A DNA stretch of 64,000 nucleotides. Source: Lucinisca nassula (lineage: Eukaryota; Mollusca; Bivalvia; Lucinida; Lucinidae). Of this stretch, positions 51,143-61,474 are shown piece by piece; within the stretch, counting starts at the first letter, position 1, and each line of letters begins with the position of its first letter. The notes below the pieces were generated by a model that saw only the letters and a program-made list of their open reading frames with translations, was not told where the DNA came from and did no database searches. Location: the NCBI GenBank assembly GCA_963580285.1, contig OY757011.1, positions 167,057,406-167,121,405 on the forward strand, in the 5' to 3' direction. Made by a program: the position numbers and the translations under genes.

Positions 51143-51264
51143 TTAAGAAGAGCCAGATGAGTGGCAAACAGTGTAGACCCTGATGAGATGCCGCATTCTG
51201 CGGCGTCTCATCTGGGTTTGCACTGTTTGCTCAGGCCTGACTGTCCGAAAACATATGTTAAATA

Positions 51265-52793
51265 CGTTAAATAGATGATAAAGAAATCGGGGGGGTTATT
51301 GTTGGAACAGGTTGTTAGCCTAAATGTCACAGACACAGTTGTTATTTTTGATGTGATGCAGCAGGTTGCTGTCCTGAATTTCTGTTGAACTGAAAATATT
51401 AAACTAATGCTACTTGTCAGATATTAACTAATAAATAAGAATGAAAAACTAGCAGACAATGAACTAGACACATTCTTAAAATGGTAAACATGTGAAAATG
51501 GTGGACAAACATGGCCAAAGTTGAAAATCTGTAAATAGACTGTTCTGTTTTTCGCCTTGTAGACAGAATTGTTTTTAAAAAAGAATTCAGCAAAAATAAG
51601 GTTAATGCTGAAGGGTTTTGAAATATAGTGGGTGATCTGAAAAAGTATAAAGCCCATAGTCAAACACTAAACTCACTGCATTTCAGGTGTTTTCAAATTA
51701 TTAATTAACAGAAAGTATAATAAAAAAGAAATAAAATTTGAATTTGCTAGAGAGAGAGTGGGGGGGGGGGGGGGGGAGCTCTTGTTGAGCTGTTTGTATT
51801 AATTTTACCTCATAAATATGAAATATGATCTTGATAGTCCAAAATAATAACACAACTATGATTAATCCCTATTCTACACAGCCTTAATAATCTGGGAAAT
51901 GTTGAGACATAACATCATGTTTATTTAAGACTATACATGACCCACAATATTTCTTAAAATGAAACATTATGCCCTATTGAATTTTCATAATTACATAAAA
52001 TTTGATAAAATAGTATGATAAAGAAATTCAAACCATTTCAGATTTTTAATGTTAGTACTCCATAACTACACATATCCAAGCAAACCGAAGGTTAAATGTT
52101 ATTCCGAAATTAATGACATCCCGACAGTTAGGGTGTATCACCATAAATATTTCAACTCAGTAAAATGATATGTTCACAAAAGCACAAAATCTTGACTTTT
52201 GAATGTGTGCCACATTACACTGAGAAATTTCGCTAACAGCAAACATACGTACAAATTAATCTCCGAACAGGTAAAGTTTACGTCCACATCCAACTATGGT
52301 TTAGTTTAGACTGGAGATATTGCACTTGCTTTATCACACTGAACTTTTTGTTGTCTGCTCTTTGATGTGAGAACACTACTGAATAACGTTTTACGATTTG
52401 CCCATTGCCTCTCTACCTGGGTGGATATTGAAGATAGGACCTTTCAGATGAAATTTTAGACAATTTTACAGGTAAAAGCCATCTAATATTACTGCAGATT
52501 CAGTTGACATTTTCCCTATAAGCGAAAGTAATCCCTGAGGGATCTTTGTTAGCTGACTGTTGATTGGTGCAATAATATATATTTCATGAAGGAGGTTACT
52601 TGGCTGGTTAATTGCTGTCATTTAGCCCTGGGTTGTAAAAATTTCTCATTTATATAAATTATTATGGTTGGTGAATTAGCATAAGATTTAACTTTAGTTG
52701 TGCACAGACTTAAATCAAAGCAATAGGTGATTGTCTCTGGGTGTAAATAAGAGAAATGGGCCACAACGGGGACCTAAACAGTTTAGTTAACTC
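51265..52793. other. Unassigned sequence with a poly-G run
   Basis: A poly-G run at 51760-51776 follows an AGAGAG stretch. No other repeat family, RNA or coding region recognised. Confidence 0.35.
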
Positions 52794-53010
52794 TTAACCC
52801 TTAAATTCCTTTACTGTAACCAAGCCGTGTAGACCCTGATCAGACGCTGTGGTTTTCGACATCTGACCCTTAAATTCCTAACTGTAAACAAGCAGTGTAG
52901 ACCATGATCAGACACCACATTCTGCAGCATTTGATCTGGATCTACACTGTTTGCCAAGCCCAAACCATGATTCCAGCCCAGACTTTTCGGATAACATTTA
53001 CGCAGACCTC
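52794..53010 (+). mobile_element. G-family MITE
   Basis: AACCCTTAAATTCCTTTACTG appears with a partial second copy at 52864, H29 hairpin (CAGTGTAGACCATGATCAGA / TTTGATCTGGATCTACACTG), CCAAGCCCAAACCATGATTC. A related copy is at 60028-60240. Confidence 0.55.
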
Positions 53011-53107
53011 ACTGCGATTAAAATTCTATAAATAATCTGCGTGGACTTCCTACACATTAGTGATGGTCACGTGGACTCTAGCACTAATAGAGGTTTTGTC
53101 CTTTATA

Positions 53108-53143
53108 ACTTTGGGTCGATTGATAAACAATCGACCCAAAAAG
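53108..53143. repeat. Small TTGGGTCGATTG hairpin
   Basis: CTTTGGGTCGATTG - ATAAA - CAATCGACCCAAA, a near-perfect stem of the same family as 41805 and 58613. Confidence 0.75.
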
Positions 53144-53186
53144 GACATCATCCTGTTAATTTAATAAATGCCCTTGGAAGCCCTAC

Positions 53187-53392
53187 TTAATCCATTATAT
53201 GGTAGTGGACTCTTCCATTGCTATATGTTAGACAAGTCCATTTGTCATATGAGGGGTGTCAAGCCTATTTTTGGGTTTTTGTTCTATTTTTGATGGAAAA
53301 TTTTGTTAGAAAATAGTGCAAGCCCTGATCTGGGCTTGCACTGTTAGCCAAGGTACCCCTTTAGGGGTTTCCCGCATACAATGGGTGAACCA
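53187..53392 (+). mobile_element. P2 MITE
   Basis: TTAATCCATTATATGGTAGTGG, GAGGGGTGTCAAGCC, short H29 hairpin TGCAAGCCCTGATC / GATCTGGGCTTGCA, CCCGCATACAATGGG end. Closely resembles the 547-771 copy. Bases 53393-53730 hold a weak P2-like relic and nothing else. Confidence 0.65.
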
Positions 53393-53730
53393 ATATATGA
53401 CAATGGGATCTACCACCTAGTTAGTTTGGAGTGGTCCAATTACAATTATAGGGGTGTCTGGTTTGTTTTTGTTTGTGGCAAATTTTACAAAAATGAATGT
53501 TCTTTGAGCAAAAGGTGTAGACCCAGATCACATTATTTTCTTTAAAATATGGATGTGTAGTTAGAAACGCCTTATTAAGGTGGGTCTACCAAATATAAAC
53601 ATGCAAGTGATAGAAGAAGAAATGAGAAAAATATCCCAAATTTTCTCGTAAAAAGAAACAATCTGGAACTGTGAAACAAATCCACAATTAACATCAATGA
53701 CATGCTTCTCATATGTCATAAAGTTGGGTA

Positions 53731-53932
53731 TACAGTAAAACTCCTATAATAATACCACATTTGGGACTGTTCAAAAGTGGTCTTTAAGACCACTTTTGAA
53801 CAGTTCCAAAGGTGGTCTCTCAGTTGGAAACACCAGGTGTAGAAAACACAAAGAAAGAATAACTGAAATCTTCTCATTAAGCTTTTAAAAGCAGATTTAG
53901 TCTTAAATTTAGGTGGTCTTAATAGCAGTATG
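53731..53932 (+). mobile_element. T-family MITE
   Basis: TACAGTAAAACTCC start, GGGACTGTTCAAAAGTGG / CCACTTTTGAACAGTTCC hairpin, GTAGAAAACACAAAGAAAG, end decayed. Confidence 0.75.
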
Positions 53933-53973
53933 CTTGATAACATGACTTGTCCTTTAATGTACACACTCCCGTA

Positions 53974-54186
53974 TTAACCCTTGTCCTGCTGAACCCGGAT
54001 ATGCCTTTTCTTTGAAACAATGTAGATCCAGATCAGATGGCTTCTGACGAAGCCATCTGATCAGGATCTACATTGTTTGCCATTCAGATTGTGAATTTGT
54101 TGCAATAATTTGCATCAAGTAATCTGATTGGTTGATAATCGGTAGTGGGTGTGGCATATATAAATATTCAGCAGGACAAGGGTTAA
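53974..54186 (+). mobile_element. P1 MITE, 213 bp
   Basis: TTAA both sides. CCCTTGTCCTGCTGAACCC and TATTCAGCAGGACAAGGG ends. Bases 54187-54505 hold nothing recognised. Confidence 0.92.
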
Positions 54187-54505
54187 CTGAACTTCCCACT
54201 GCCAGCCATGCTACAGTTTCACAACTTTGTTTAAGAATGGTTGCTTCATCAGATATTGCTAAACTAACGAAATAATGAGGTGAAAAGGTCTCAGCGTGTG
54301 TCTAAATCCTTTGTATCGAAAACTGTCAAGCATATTGTATCCATTTTGGTATTATTCATTTTTGAACAAATATAGTCTGATCTGACCACAATGAACCATA
54401 TTTATTCAAGAAACAAAAATTTAACAATCCTTGATAGAAAACTTTTACTCTGTTAACCCTGTTTTCCAACAGAATATTTATTTAAGCCTAGAAGCAAATT
54501 AACCA

Positions 54506-54718
54506 TATTTACCACAGGTAATTGTATTGGGACAGATAGGCCTGAGCAAATGATAAGATGAGGAAGAATACGCCATCTTTTCAGAGTCTACATTGTTTGT
54601 CTGTCATCCTGCTATTTTCAGACAAAACATCAGGTGGTACAGGTATATTGTACTTGTTCATATTTTAGAACAAGAAAAACACAGAGTTGAGGTGTCGGAA
54701 TATTTAGGGTTAACACGC
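54506..54718 (-). mobile_element. R2-like MITE, diverged
   Basis: GTATTGGGACAGATAGGCCTG at the left (R1-like end) and GAGGTGTCGGAATATTTAGGG at the right (R2-like end), with a decayed hairpin. It may be a hybrid. Confidence 0.45.
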
Positions 54719-54726
54719 TGGCTGTC

Positions 54727-54951
54727 TTAACCCATTTGGTACCGGAAACCCCAAAACAGGTACCTGGGCAAACAGTGCAGATCCAGATCAGATGCCGCAG
54801 AACACAGCGTCTGATCAGGACCTACAGTTTGCAAAAAGTTCAGCCATTTTCCAAATAAATCTTGACGAAACACAGTCCGATGCCGCTAAATTTTGAAATG
54901 GTGTCGTGCTATATATAAGGAGGAACATTTCATTTGGTAACAAAAAGGGTC
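54727..54951 (-). mobile_element. P2 MITE
   Basis: TTAACCCATTTGGTACCGG at the left, H29 hairpin (GTGCAGATCCAGATCAGATG / CGTCTGATCAGGACCTACAG), GAGGAACATTTCATTTGGTA end. Bases 54952-56111 hold nothing recognised. Confidence 0.65.
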
Positions 54952-56111
54952 AAGTTCCATTATAAAGTAAATGAGAAAAGCAACCAAACAAGCGATAAAT
55001 TATGAAAATATTATGACCAAAATGGAAGGTAAAATTAACAAGAAAGGTCTATATAATACAGAGATAATAAACTGCAATTTGTATAAAAAAAAATTAGGTT
55101 GGTCAAATAGAATAGAGGAGTGAAAATATATATCATGTTATCTCTTCCATTGCTATTAAGTAATTTTCTTTTAATCTTACCCTGAAAGTGTTTTCTTTTC
55201 TTTCTTGCATTTTGTTGGTTTCAAATTCATTCAGAAGTACCATATGAACACCAGGTTGCAACTGAAATTGAAGAAATCACCCTCAAGCACAAAAAATTTG
55301 GTTGTTATGGCTTCTGTAGGTGATGAATAATGAAGGACTTGGAGCCTTCTTGGTGTCACCTTTTGTGGGTGTATGACAAGGCAAGGTTTAGAGACCACAC
55401 TTTATTGCCAAAATATCAGATCAGAGTACTGTTGATGTATAGTATCACTAAAATCTAATTAGCCATGTGAAAATTGGCTAGATGAGATAATTGGTAATTA
55501 AAGCAGAGCAGTGTGCCTTCTTAAGGAAATGGGTTGAGTTATACTGATAATTAATTGGCTTTACAGGTAGCCCATCTGTTGCCTTGTTTTGAGGTGAAGG
55601 GTCAGGTAAAGAATGGTTGATTAAATTTTAATGATCTTAAGATCTCTTGGGTGGAAATAATACTGATATTCAATAATGATAATATTTTGATCTTTATAAC
55701 TAATATACTAGAATAGAACTAAACCCAAATCAGGTTGCTGTCATATCTAAGATTTTGAAATTAAGACAAGATCACTGTCATAAAAGTAGATATTGAAGGT
55801 TTAGATGAAAATGTTTTTTTTATTTTACTACAATCATATGTCCAATCAGTATGCAAATATATTAAACATGGTGCAGGGTTTTCAGAACATCAACTCTTTT
55901 GGATGACATGTCCAATACAAGTGGCCCCCTCAATTATACTAATATACTTTCACCTTTTGGTGAAAATAATTACTTTGTACTTAATTTAATTGTCACCTTG
56001 GTACACAACTATGAACTATAATTTTGTGGTCTTCAAAAAGGCCTCTCTAGTGTACCACACAGCAAAACTAGGCCTTCACCTAATCTCCTGACACAACAGG
56101 AGTGTCTTGTA

Positions 56112-56525
56112 CCGTAATGATCGTAAGTATTAGGGCAGACATGCCTTAGCAAACAGTGCAAACCCAGGCCAGACTGCTCCATGCAGACCAATTGGAAAAC
56201 ATTGTAGACCTGGGGCCAGTTGTTCAAAACTAACGACGTCCTTAGTTAACGTATCGTTAAAAGTTTGATCATTAAATATGGCAAATATGCTGAAATTTTT
56301 GCTGAAAAAAAATGTGAGCAGCTTTTGCATCCGCAAAAGCTGCTCACATTTTTTCAGCAAAAATACCAAAATTTACGCTATTGAACTTGCTAGAAGAGTT
56401 AACAATATGAACACTAACAAGCTCGTTAAGCTAACCATGCTTTGAACAACTGGCCCCTGATCACACTGCTCCTTCTAGAGCAGTCTGCACTGGTTGCTTT
56501 TGCCTATCTGTCCCAATACGTTATA
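56112..56525 (+). mobile_element. R1 MITE split by a MITE insertion
   Basis: ACCGTAATGATCGTAAGTAT, GGGCAGACATGCC and H29 arms, interrupted at 56213-56456. It continues ATCACACTGCTCCTTCTAG and ends CTGTCCCAATACG. Confidence 0.65.
56213..56456. mobile_element. GGGCCAGTTGTTCAAA MITE with CTG duplication
   Basis: Inverted ends GGGCCAGTTGTTCAAA and TTTGAACAACTGGCCC. CTG at 56210-56212 and 56457-56459. Central near-perfect hairpin AATGTGAGCAGCTTTTG / CAAAAGCTGCTCACATT. 244 bp, inserted inside R1. Confidence 0.85.
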
Positions 56526-56799
56526 AAGATAAGATAAAGATAAAGAAGCTTTATTTAACGTCGCATATTCGAAACAAATAACATAAGCTCTGTAGAGCTT
56601 TTATTGCGACAAAGTATCCTCTAATAAATACTTACCTGCCTTCATTTATGTTCCTAGGACTACCCCTGATAGTGCGAGCGTTAGCCAAGGGAGCTCTTAG
56701 TACCATTTTTCACGCCTTTGGTATGGCGCGGCCGGGGATCGAACCCGCGACCTCCCACTCCCGAAGCGGACACTCTACCACTGAGCTATCGGGGCCGGT
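56526..56799 (-). mobile_element. SINE-E with tRNA-like head
   Basis: On the minus strand the head begins at 56796, A-box TAGCTCAGTGG (56778-56788), B-box GGTTCGATCCC (56735-56745), with TTCGGGA as a 7-nt anticodon loop (CGG). The acceptor arms pair in only about 5 of 7 positions, and a 190-bp body follows, ending ATAAAGCTTCTTTATC with an A-rich tail. It is a SINE rather than a tRNA gene. Confidence 0.8.
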
Positions 56800-56919
56800 A
56801 TATATATAGCAGAGACCATGTTATTGTGTTTAGGCACCTCAACTCCTTACCATACTCACTGTAAAAGTTGACCAAGAACAATTTAATTGATGCCTACAAT
56901 AAAATCCTAAATATTGGGA

Positions 56920-57122
56920 TGCCTTGAGGACCTGCTGTAATTCTCCTAAAATTTTAACAAATTTGTTTCATGATGCAGCAAGGAGTCCAAAAAGTGCAGA
57001 CTGAATGGCAAACAGTGTAGACCCTGATCAGACTGCTCCTTCAGGAGCAGTCTGATCTGGGTCTGCACTGTTTGCTATGGCCTGTCGGTCCCAATACTTT
57101 GGATCATTTAGGATCATTACGG
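56920..57122 (-). mobile_element. R1 MITE, reverse
   Basis: TAAATATTGGGATGCC at the left, GCAAGGAGTCCAAAAAGTGC, an excellent H29 hairpin (GTAGACCCTGATCAGACTGC / GCAGTCTGATCTGGGTCTGC), then CCCAATACTTTGGATC and GATCATTACGGT at the right. Confidence 0.75.
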
Positions 57123-57123
57123 T

Positions 57124-57430
57124 TGACTGCCCCCACCCATCAGGGCTTAAAGAAATAGATTGGGCTGCATGATTCTTCCATGCAGAGCTGAAACCAACTG
57201 CACACAAGTACTAGTAAGCTGCTTAGAGGTTCTAAGCCTGCCCAGGAGAAGTTGTGTGAGTCCAATACAGGTGCCCCCATGCACATAAACCTGATGGGTT
57301 TCGTTAGGGGACAGGGCTTGAGATGTCATTTCATCTCAGTGTCGGGTGAAAGTCCCATAAAATTGGAAGCAACGTCTCCAAAATGACCTCTACAGTGTTG
57401 ACAGGGACATTAAGCTTCAAATCAATCAAC
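57124..57430 (+). mobile_element. SINE-A copy
   Basis: Forward, from GCCCCCACCCATCAGGGC to GACATTAAGCTTCAAATC plus CAACC tail. More diverged than 42986-43288. Bases 57431-57907 hold nothing recognised. Confidence 0.8.
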
Positions 57431-57907
57431 CAACCATTAAGTTGGATGCACCGGTTAGTACCAGTCACCACAAAATGTAGCTTTTTGTGTACAAAGACTC
57501 ATTTATCTTATGGCTCAAAATGACATTGAGTTGAAGAAAACTACTCAAGCTTTGGGCAAGGATTTTTATTTTTTTTTCATTGTGGAAAATCTTGAAATCT
57601 TTGATCGTATCTTCAAATTCAATTGTCCAATTCGACCACTGTTATTACCAACAAATTATTTCGGGTATTGAAATAAACCCCAAACGAACTGGCCATTACT
57701 TTGAGCCTTGATAAATACTTAGATCTGTCATAAAACTTACTTCTTTTTAATGGAGCCATAAAGTTGATATACATTAATGCTCAAAGATTTTGCAAGAGTT
57801 CGTTCACAACACACACACAGTTTTGCATCTCTAAGTTAACAATATTTCAGTCATATGTAGGTTCTGGCCAGGAATGACACTCAAGTCAAATGGGCAGCTT
57901 ATTCACG

Positions 57908-58165
57908 ATTGAGGTTTAATGTCCCCATCAACATTGTTTAGGTCATTTTGGAGATGTAGCTTCCAAGTTTGCCAAACTTTTACATCCCAAGCCCTGCCGC
58001 CCAATGAAACCAATAGAGTTTATATGCATGGAGGGTCCAACTTGCAAAACTTTGCCTCTTCTAAGCAGTTTACCAGTATTCATGTGTGCAGTCAGTATCA
58101 GCTCTGTGTGGAAGCACTATGCAGCCCTGTCAATTTCTCCAAGCCCTGGGGTGGGGCGCAGCTGA
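57908..58165 (-). mobile_element. SINE-A copy, internally deleted
   Basis: GAGGTTTAATGTCCCCATC at the left and CTCCAAGCCCTGGGGTGGGG at the right, with the middle shortened. Confidence 0.7.
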
Positions 58166-58236
58166 TTCACAGAAGCAAAATACACCACAAACACAGTATG
58201 ATACTGTTCATTATAATACTGTTTGAACAGCACAGT

Positions 58237-58422
58237 TTAAACCTTATCCTGCTGAATAAATTAATTTTGCCACACCTATTTCTGACTATCAACAAATCAA
58301 ATCACTTGATATCACTTATTTGAGTGAATTACAAACTGCATGACAAACAGCATAGTCACTGACGAAGCCAATTCTGATGTTTGCAAATGTAGGGGTGATG
58401 TGGATAGCAGGATAAAGGTTAA
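58237..58422 (-). mobile_element. Degenerate P1 MITE
   Basis: TTAA both sides. Left end ACCTTATCCTGCTGAATAAA, right end GATAGCAGGATAAAGG. Hairpin partly deleted. Confidence 0.65.
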
Positions 58423-58612
58423 CCAATTACATGTGGGAAACCCCTAAAGGGGTACTTTGGCAAACCAAGCGGGCCCAGATCAGACTGATCAGGGCCTACA
58501 CTATTTGTTAACAGAATTCTCCGTCAAAAACCTGACACCCATATACCCAATTGGACTTGTCCAACATACAGCAATGGAAGAGTCCACTAATATACAGTGG
58601 CTAAAATGATTA
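58419..58612 (-). mobile_element. P2 MITE abutting P1
   Basis: Shares the TTAA at 58419-58422. GTGGGAAACCCCTAAAGGGG, a shortened hairpin, CCCAATTGGACTTGTCCAAC and CTAATATACAGTGG at the right. Confidence 0.55.
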
Positions 58613-58650
58613 TTTTGGGTTGATTGTTTATCAGTCGAACCAAAGTTAAA
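58613..58650. repeat. Small TTTGGGTTG hairpin
   Basis: TTTTGGGTTGATTG - TTTAT - CAGTCGAACCAAAG. Third member of this small hairpin set. Bases 58651-59249 hold a half H29 motif at about 58857 and a CATCGGATACTCAA duplication near 59187, and nothing else recognised. Confidence 0.6.
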
Positions 58651-59249
58651 CTTTTTAATTAATATATATTCAAGTTACGTTGCTGATGTGGATGTGATTT
58701 TTACTGATCCGTAAAGCCAAAGCCAAACTGCAAATAATCTTTTTATGAATTCCAGGTAATAGTTATTTATAGCCATGTCATTCTTGTCACTGTTACCGGT
58801 CATAGTACTGTTTAAAGAGGGTTATCTGAGCTTGTATCATGGGACGTATGCAAGCGGTGTAGACCCAGATCAGATGCCACAAGATCACTTTGTAAATTAT
58901 CAAATATCAGCATCAGACCATTTTGGGATCTTGAAATATAATGCTGATCTGGTTATCCAAGACCTTTTCCAGGTTTTATTTTATATTCTTCCATATAAAA
59001 CCTGACAGCTTGAACAAATATTTTTATTCTGACACTTGTTATGACTTTAGGAAACATTTGTGCCAAATTTATTTTTTCACATCACACATTTCACAATTCA
59101 CTGCACCACTGTAAAAATGAACCATATCATAAAAAACAGTGTCTTATCGTACATAGCGATCATGCAGATACTCCTACATACGAATCATCGGATACTCAAA
59201 TCATCGGATACTCAACAGGAGTGCTGACTTTGGCTGTTTGAAGTATCTT

Positions 59250-59314
59250 GCAAACAGCAAAGACAAAGGCAAGACTGCACATTGCGCAGTCTTGCCTTTG
59301 TCTTTGCTGTTTGC
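59250..59314. repeat. Perfect 29-bp-arm hairpin, H29 variant
   Basis: Arms 59250-59278 and 59286-59314 are exact complements around a 7-nt loop. The arm starts GCAAACAGCAAAGACA and ends AAGACTGC, the same length and same outer and inner ends as the H29 module, with a different middle. Bases 59315-59696 hold nothing recognised. Confidence 0.9.
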
Positions 59315-59696
59315 TTAATTTATGCTAAGGATTTTATTGCATTACAAGCTGAGGTTGAAATATTTTATGATCAATCATGTAACCTATTGCTATTTATCTA
59401 GTCTTGGGTATGTGGTGATAATGTGGAGTTTATGATTTAATATTTTTATAATATCTTCATTTATATTGCCCAGCTGCTTTCATGTTGTGAAATACTCTTA
59501 CATAAGTATGCTCAAAAAGGCAATAAATGGGTACATTTTTGATTCGGTTATTTGAAAATTCACAGTTGAAAAGCGTCAAATTAGGCAGCTGAATAGCTTT
59601 TTATAACCCTTTATAAAGAACCTTGACAAAATTTAAAGTATGCTCTCATTAATTTTAAATCAAAACACTGACAGCACTGTTCGTTTTAGAGCTTAT

Positions 59697-59937
59697 GGGC
59701 CCAGTCAACACTATTTTAGGTCATTTTTGAGCCGGCCAGTTTACCTATCCACACTTTTCCTGGGCAGGCTAATACGTAAGCGGTTAACACCAGTACAGTG
59801 CACATTCTTTCGCCAGAAACTGACAACTACCCTTCTGGGAGAGAATGACCGTAGAAAAGATTTCATGATCAATTTCCATGAAAGATTGTTGCCAACCCGG
59901 CAGGTATCGAACCCGCGTCCTCCTGATCACTAGTCAG
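59697..59937 (-). mobile_element. SINE-T copy
   Basis: GCCCAGTCAACACTATTTTAG, TTTTGAGCCGGCCAGTTTAC, CTTTTCCTGGGCAGGC, AGAAACTGACAACTACC, then GGTATCGAACCCGCG (complement of a good B-box GGTTCGATACC) and the head. Confidence 0.8.
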
Positions 59938-60027
59938 ACAAGCATCCGACACTGACAGCACTGGTGGGTTGGTTTCCCTAAGTGTAGGCTTGAAAAATTG
60001 TTCTGAATGAAGACTTTTGACTGTTTC

Positions 60028-60240
60028 ATTTAACCTTTCAATTCCTTTACTGTAAGCAAAATAAGTAGGACTGTACATGTTTCTTGAACCTTTCAATAAC
60101 TTAACTGTAAGCAAAAAATGTAGATCACTCTGATTTTGTAGCATCTGATCTGGGTTTTCGCTGCTTGCCAAACTCAACATATAATTCCAGTCCAGATTCT
60201 TTAGATTACCCTCTTACACAACACTCAGACCTCAACAGAA
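60028..60240 (+). mobile_element. G-family MITE
   Basis: AACCTTTCAATTCCTTTACTG (partly repeated at 60089), decayed H29 hairpin ending GATCTGGGTTTTCGCTGC, CCAAACTCAACATATAATTC. Confidence 0.5.
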
Positions 60241-60409
60241 ATAAGAAAAGCATGGCTATTTTCTTATTTAAAAAAAAAACAAACTAGATCTGCAGTCGAT
60301 GGTAGACCATCGCAAATACCCGCTTTTTCTATTAATAACACTAATGACTATGTATTAGCTAGCCAAAACTACATGTAAGTTAAAAAAAGTTGCAAAGAAC
60401 ATTCCAACT

Positions 60410-61135
60410 GATAAGCAAAGTTTCAGAAGTGTAACATTTATAGTTTAGAAGATATGGCAAAGTCATACTTTTTGACCTTTGACCTTGGGGTTATGTTGAA
60501 TCCATCTAAAGTATCTCAATTTGTTCTCTATTCCTACAGCCATCAAATAACCAAGTTTCACAAGTGTAACTCCAATAGTTTAGAAGATATGGCAAAGTCA
60601 TACTTTTTGACCTTGGACCTTGGAGTCGAGGTCACACCAAAAGTAGCCCAACATATTCTATATTCCAAGGGCCATCCAATAAGCAAAGATTCAGAAGTGT
60701 AACTCCAATAGTTTAGGAGATATGGCAAATCATAATTTTTGACCTTTGACCTTGGGGTCATGTTGAGGTCAAGGTCACACCAAAAGTATCCAAATTTATT
60801 CTATATTCCAAGGGCCATCCAATAACCAAAGTTTCAGAAGTGTTACTCTAATAGTTTATAAGATATGGCAAAATCATACTTTTTGACCTTTGACCTTGGG
60901 GTCAAGGTCATACCAAAAGTAACCTGACATATTCTATATTCCAAGGACCATCCAATAAGCAAAGTTTCCGAAGTGTAACTCTAATAGTTTAGGAGATATG
61001 GCAAATCATAATTTTTGACCTTTGACCTTGGGGTCATGTTGAGGTCAAGGTCACAAAAAAGTTACCCACTGCCATCTACATTCCATGTACTATCCACATG
61101 CAAAGTTTCAAAAGTGTAACTTCAGTGGTTGCAGA
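60410..61135 (-). repeat. Tandem array of about 125-bp units in HINE-4
   Basis: Recurring words are GAAGTGTAACTCCAATAG, GAGATATGGCAAA, TTTTTGACCTTTGACCTTGG, CCAAGGGCCATCCAATAA. About six units. Confidence 0.85.
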
Positions 61136-61369
61136 GGAGATCCAATCACAAGAAACGTGACGGACGGACAGACAGACGTTCGTACAGCTGGACATTTGTT
61201 GGGTACTACAGTGTTAATTTTTCACCTACAAGTACCCAACGATCAGCGAAAATTTGCACAAGTACCCAACATGTCCCATCATATTTGTTGGCTACTTATT
61301 TGGACACTAACGGAATAAATGGCAAGTACCCAACTCATGTCTACCCAACATGTGCCCGTGGATGCGCTC

Positions 61370-61412
61370 GGACAGACAGACGGACGGACGGACGGACGGA
61401 CGGACGGACAGA
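61370..61412. repeat. (GACG)n microsatellite
   Basis: About eight GACG units next to GACAGACAGA. It is the leader repeat of HINE-4 in reverse. Confidence 0.95.
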
Positions 61413-61474
61413 CGCCGGATCGAACTGTGGTACGAAAACAATATACCCGATTTTTCTTCGAAAAAGCGGGTATA

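Larger units (their letters stand above)
49749..51264 (+). mobile_element. R2 MITE split by a TTA-flanked element
   Basis: Left part TATTTACCCTAAATATTCGG to CTTCCCGATGTTGTG. Right part from 51143 with GATGAGTGGCAAACAGTG, the R2 H29 hairpin (GATGAGATGCC / GGCGTCTCATC) and CTGTCCGAAAACATA. The intact R2 at 45991 shows the two parts are contiguous when the insert is removed. Confidence 0.75.
60284..61474 (-). mobile_element. HINE-4, Helentron-like element, reverse
   Basis: Read on the minus strand: 5' TATACCCGCTTTTTCG palindrome (from 61474), GTCC/GTCT-rich leader (61370-61412), tandem units, then AAAAAGCGGGTAT as inverted subterminal repeat, hairpin CGATGG-TCTA-CCATCG and terminal CTAG (60287-60284) before T. 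Same architecture as HINE-1 and HINE-3 with a different end sequence. Confidence 0.7.

Noticed and set aside
56724..56796. tRNA-Pro(CGG)-like gene on the minus strand
   Set aside because: A- and B-boxes are good, but the acceptor stem is mismatched and a SINE body with an A-rich tail follows directly; called SINE-E.
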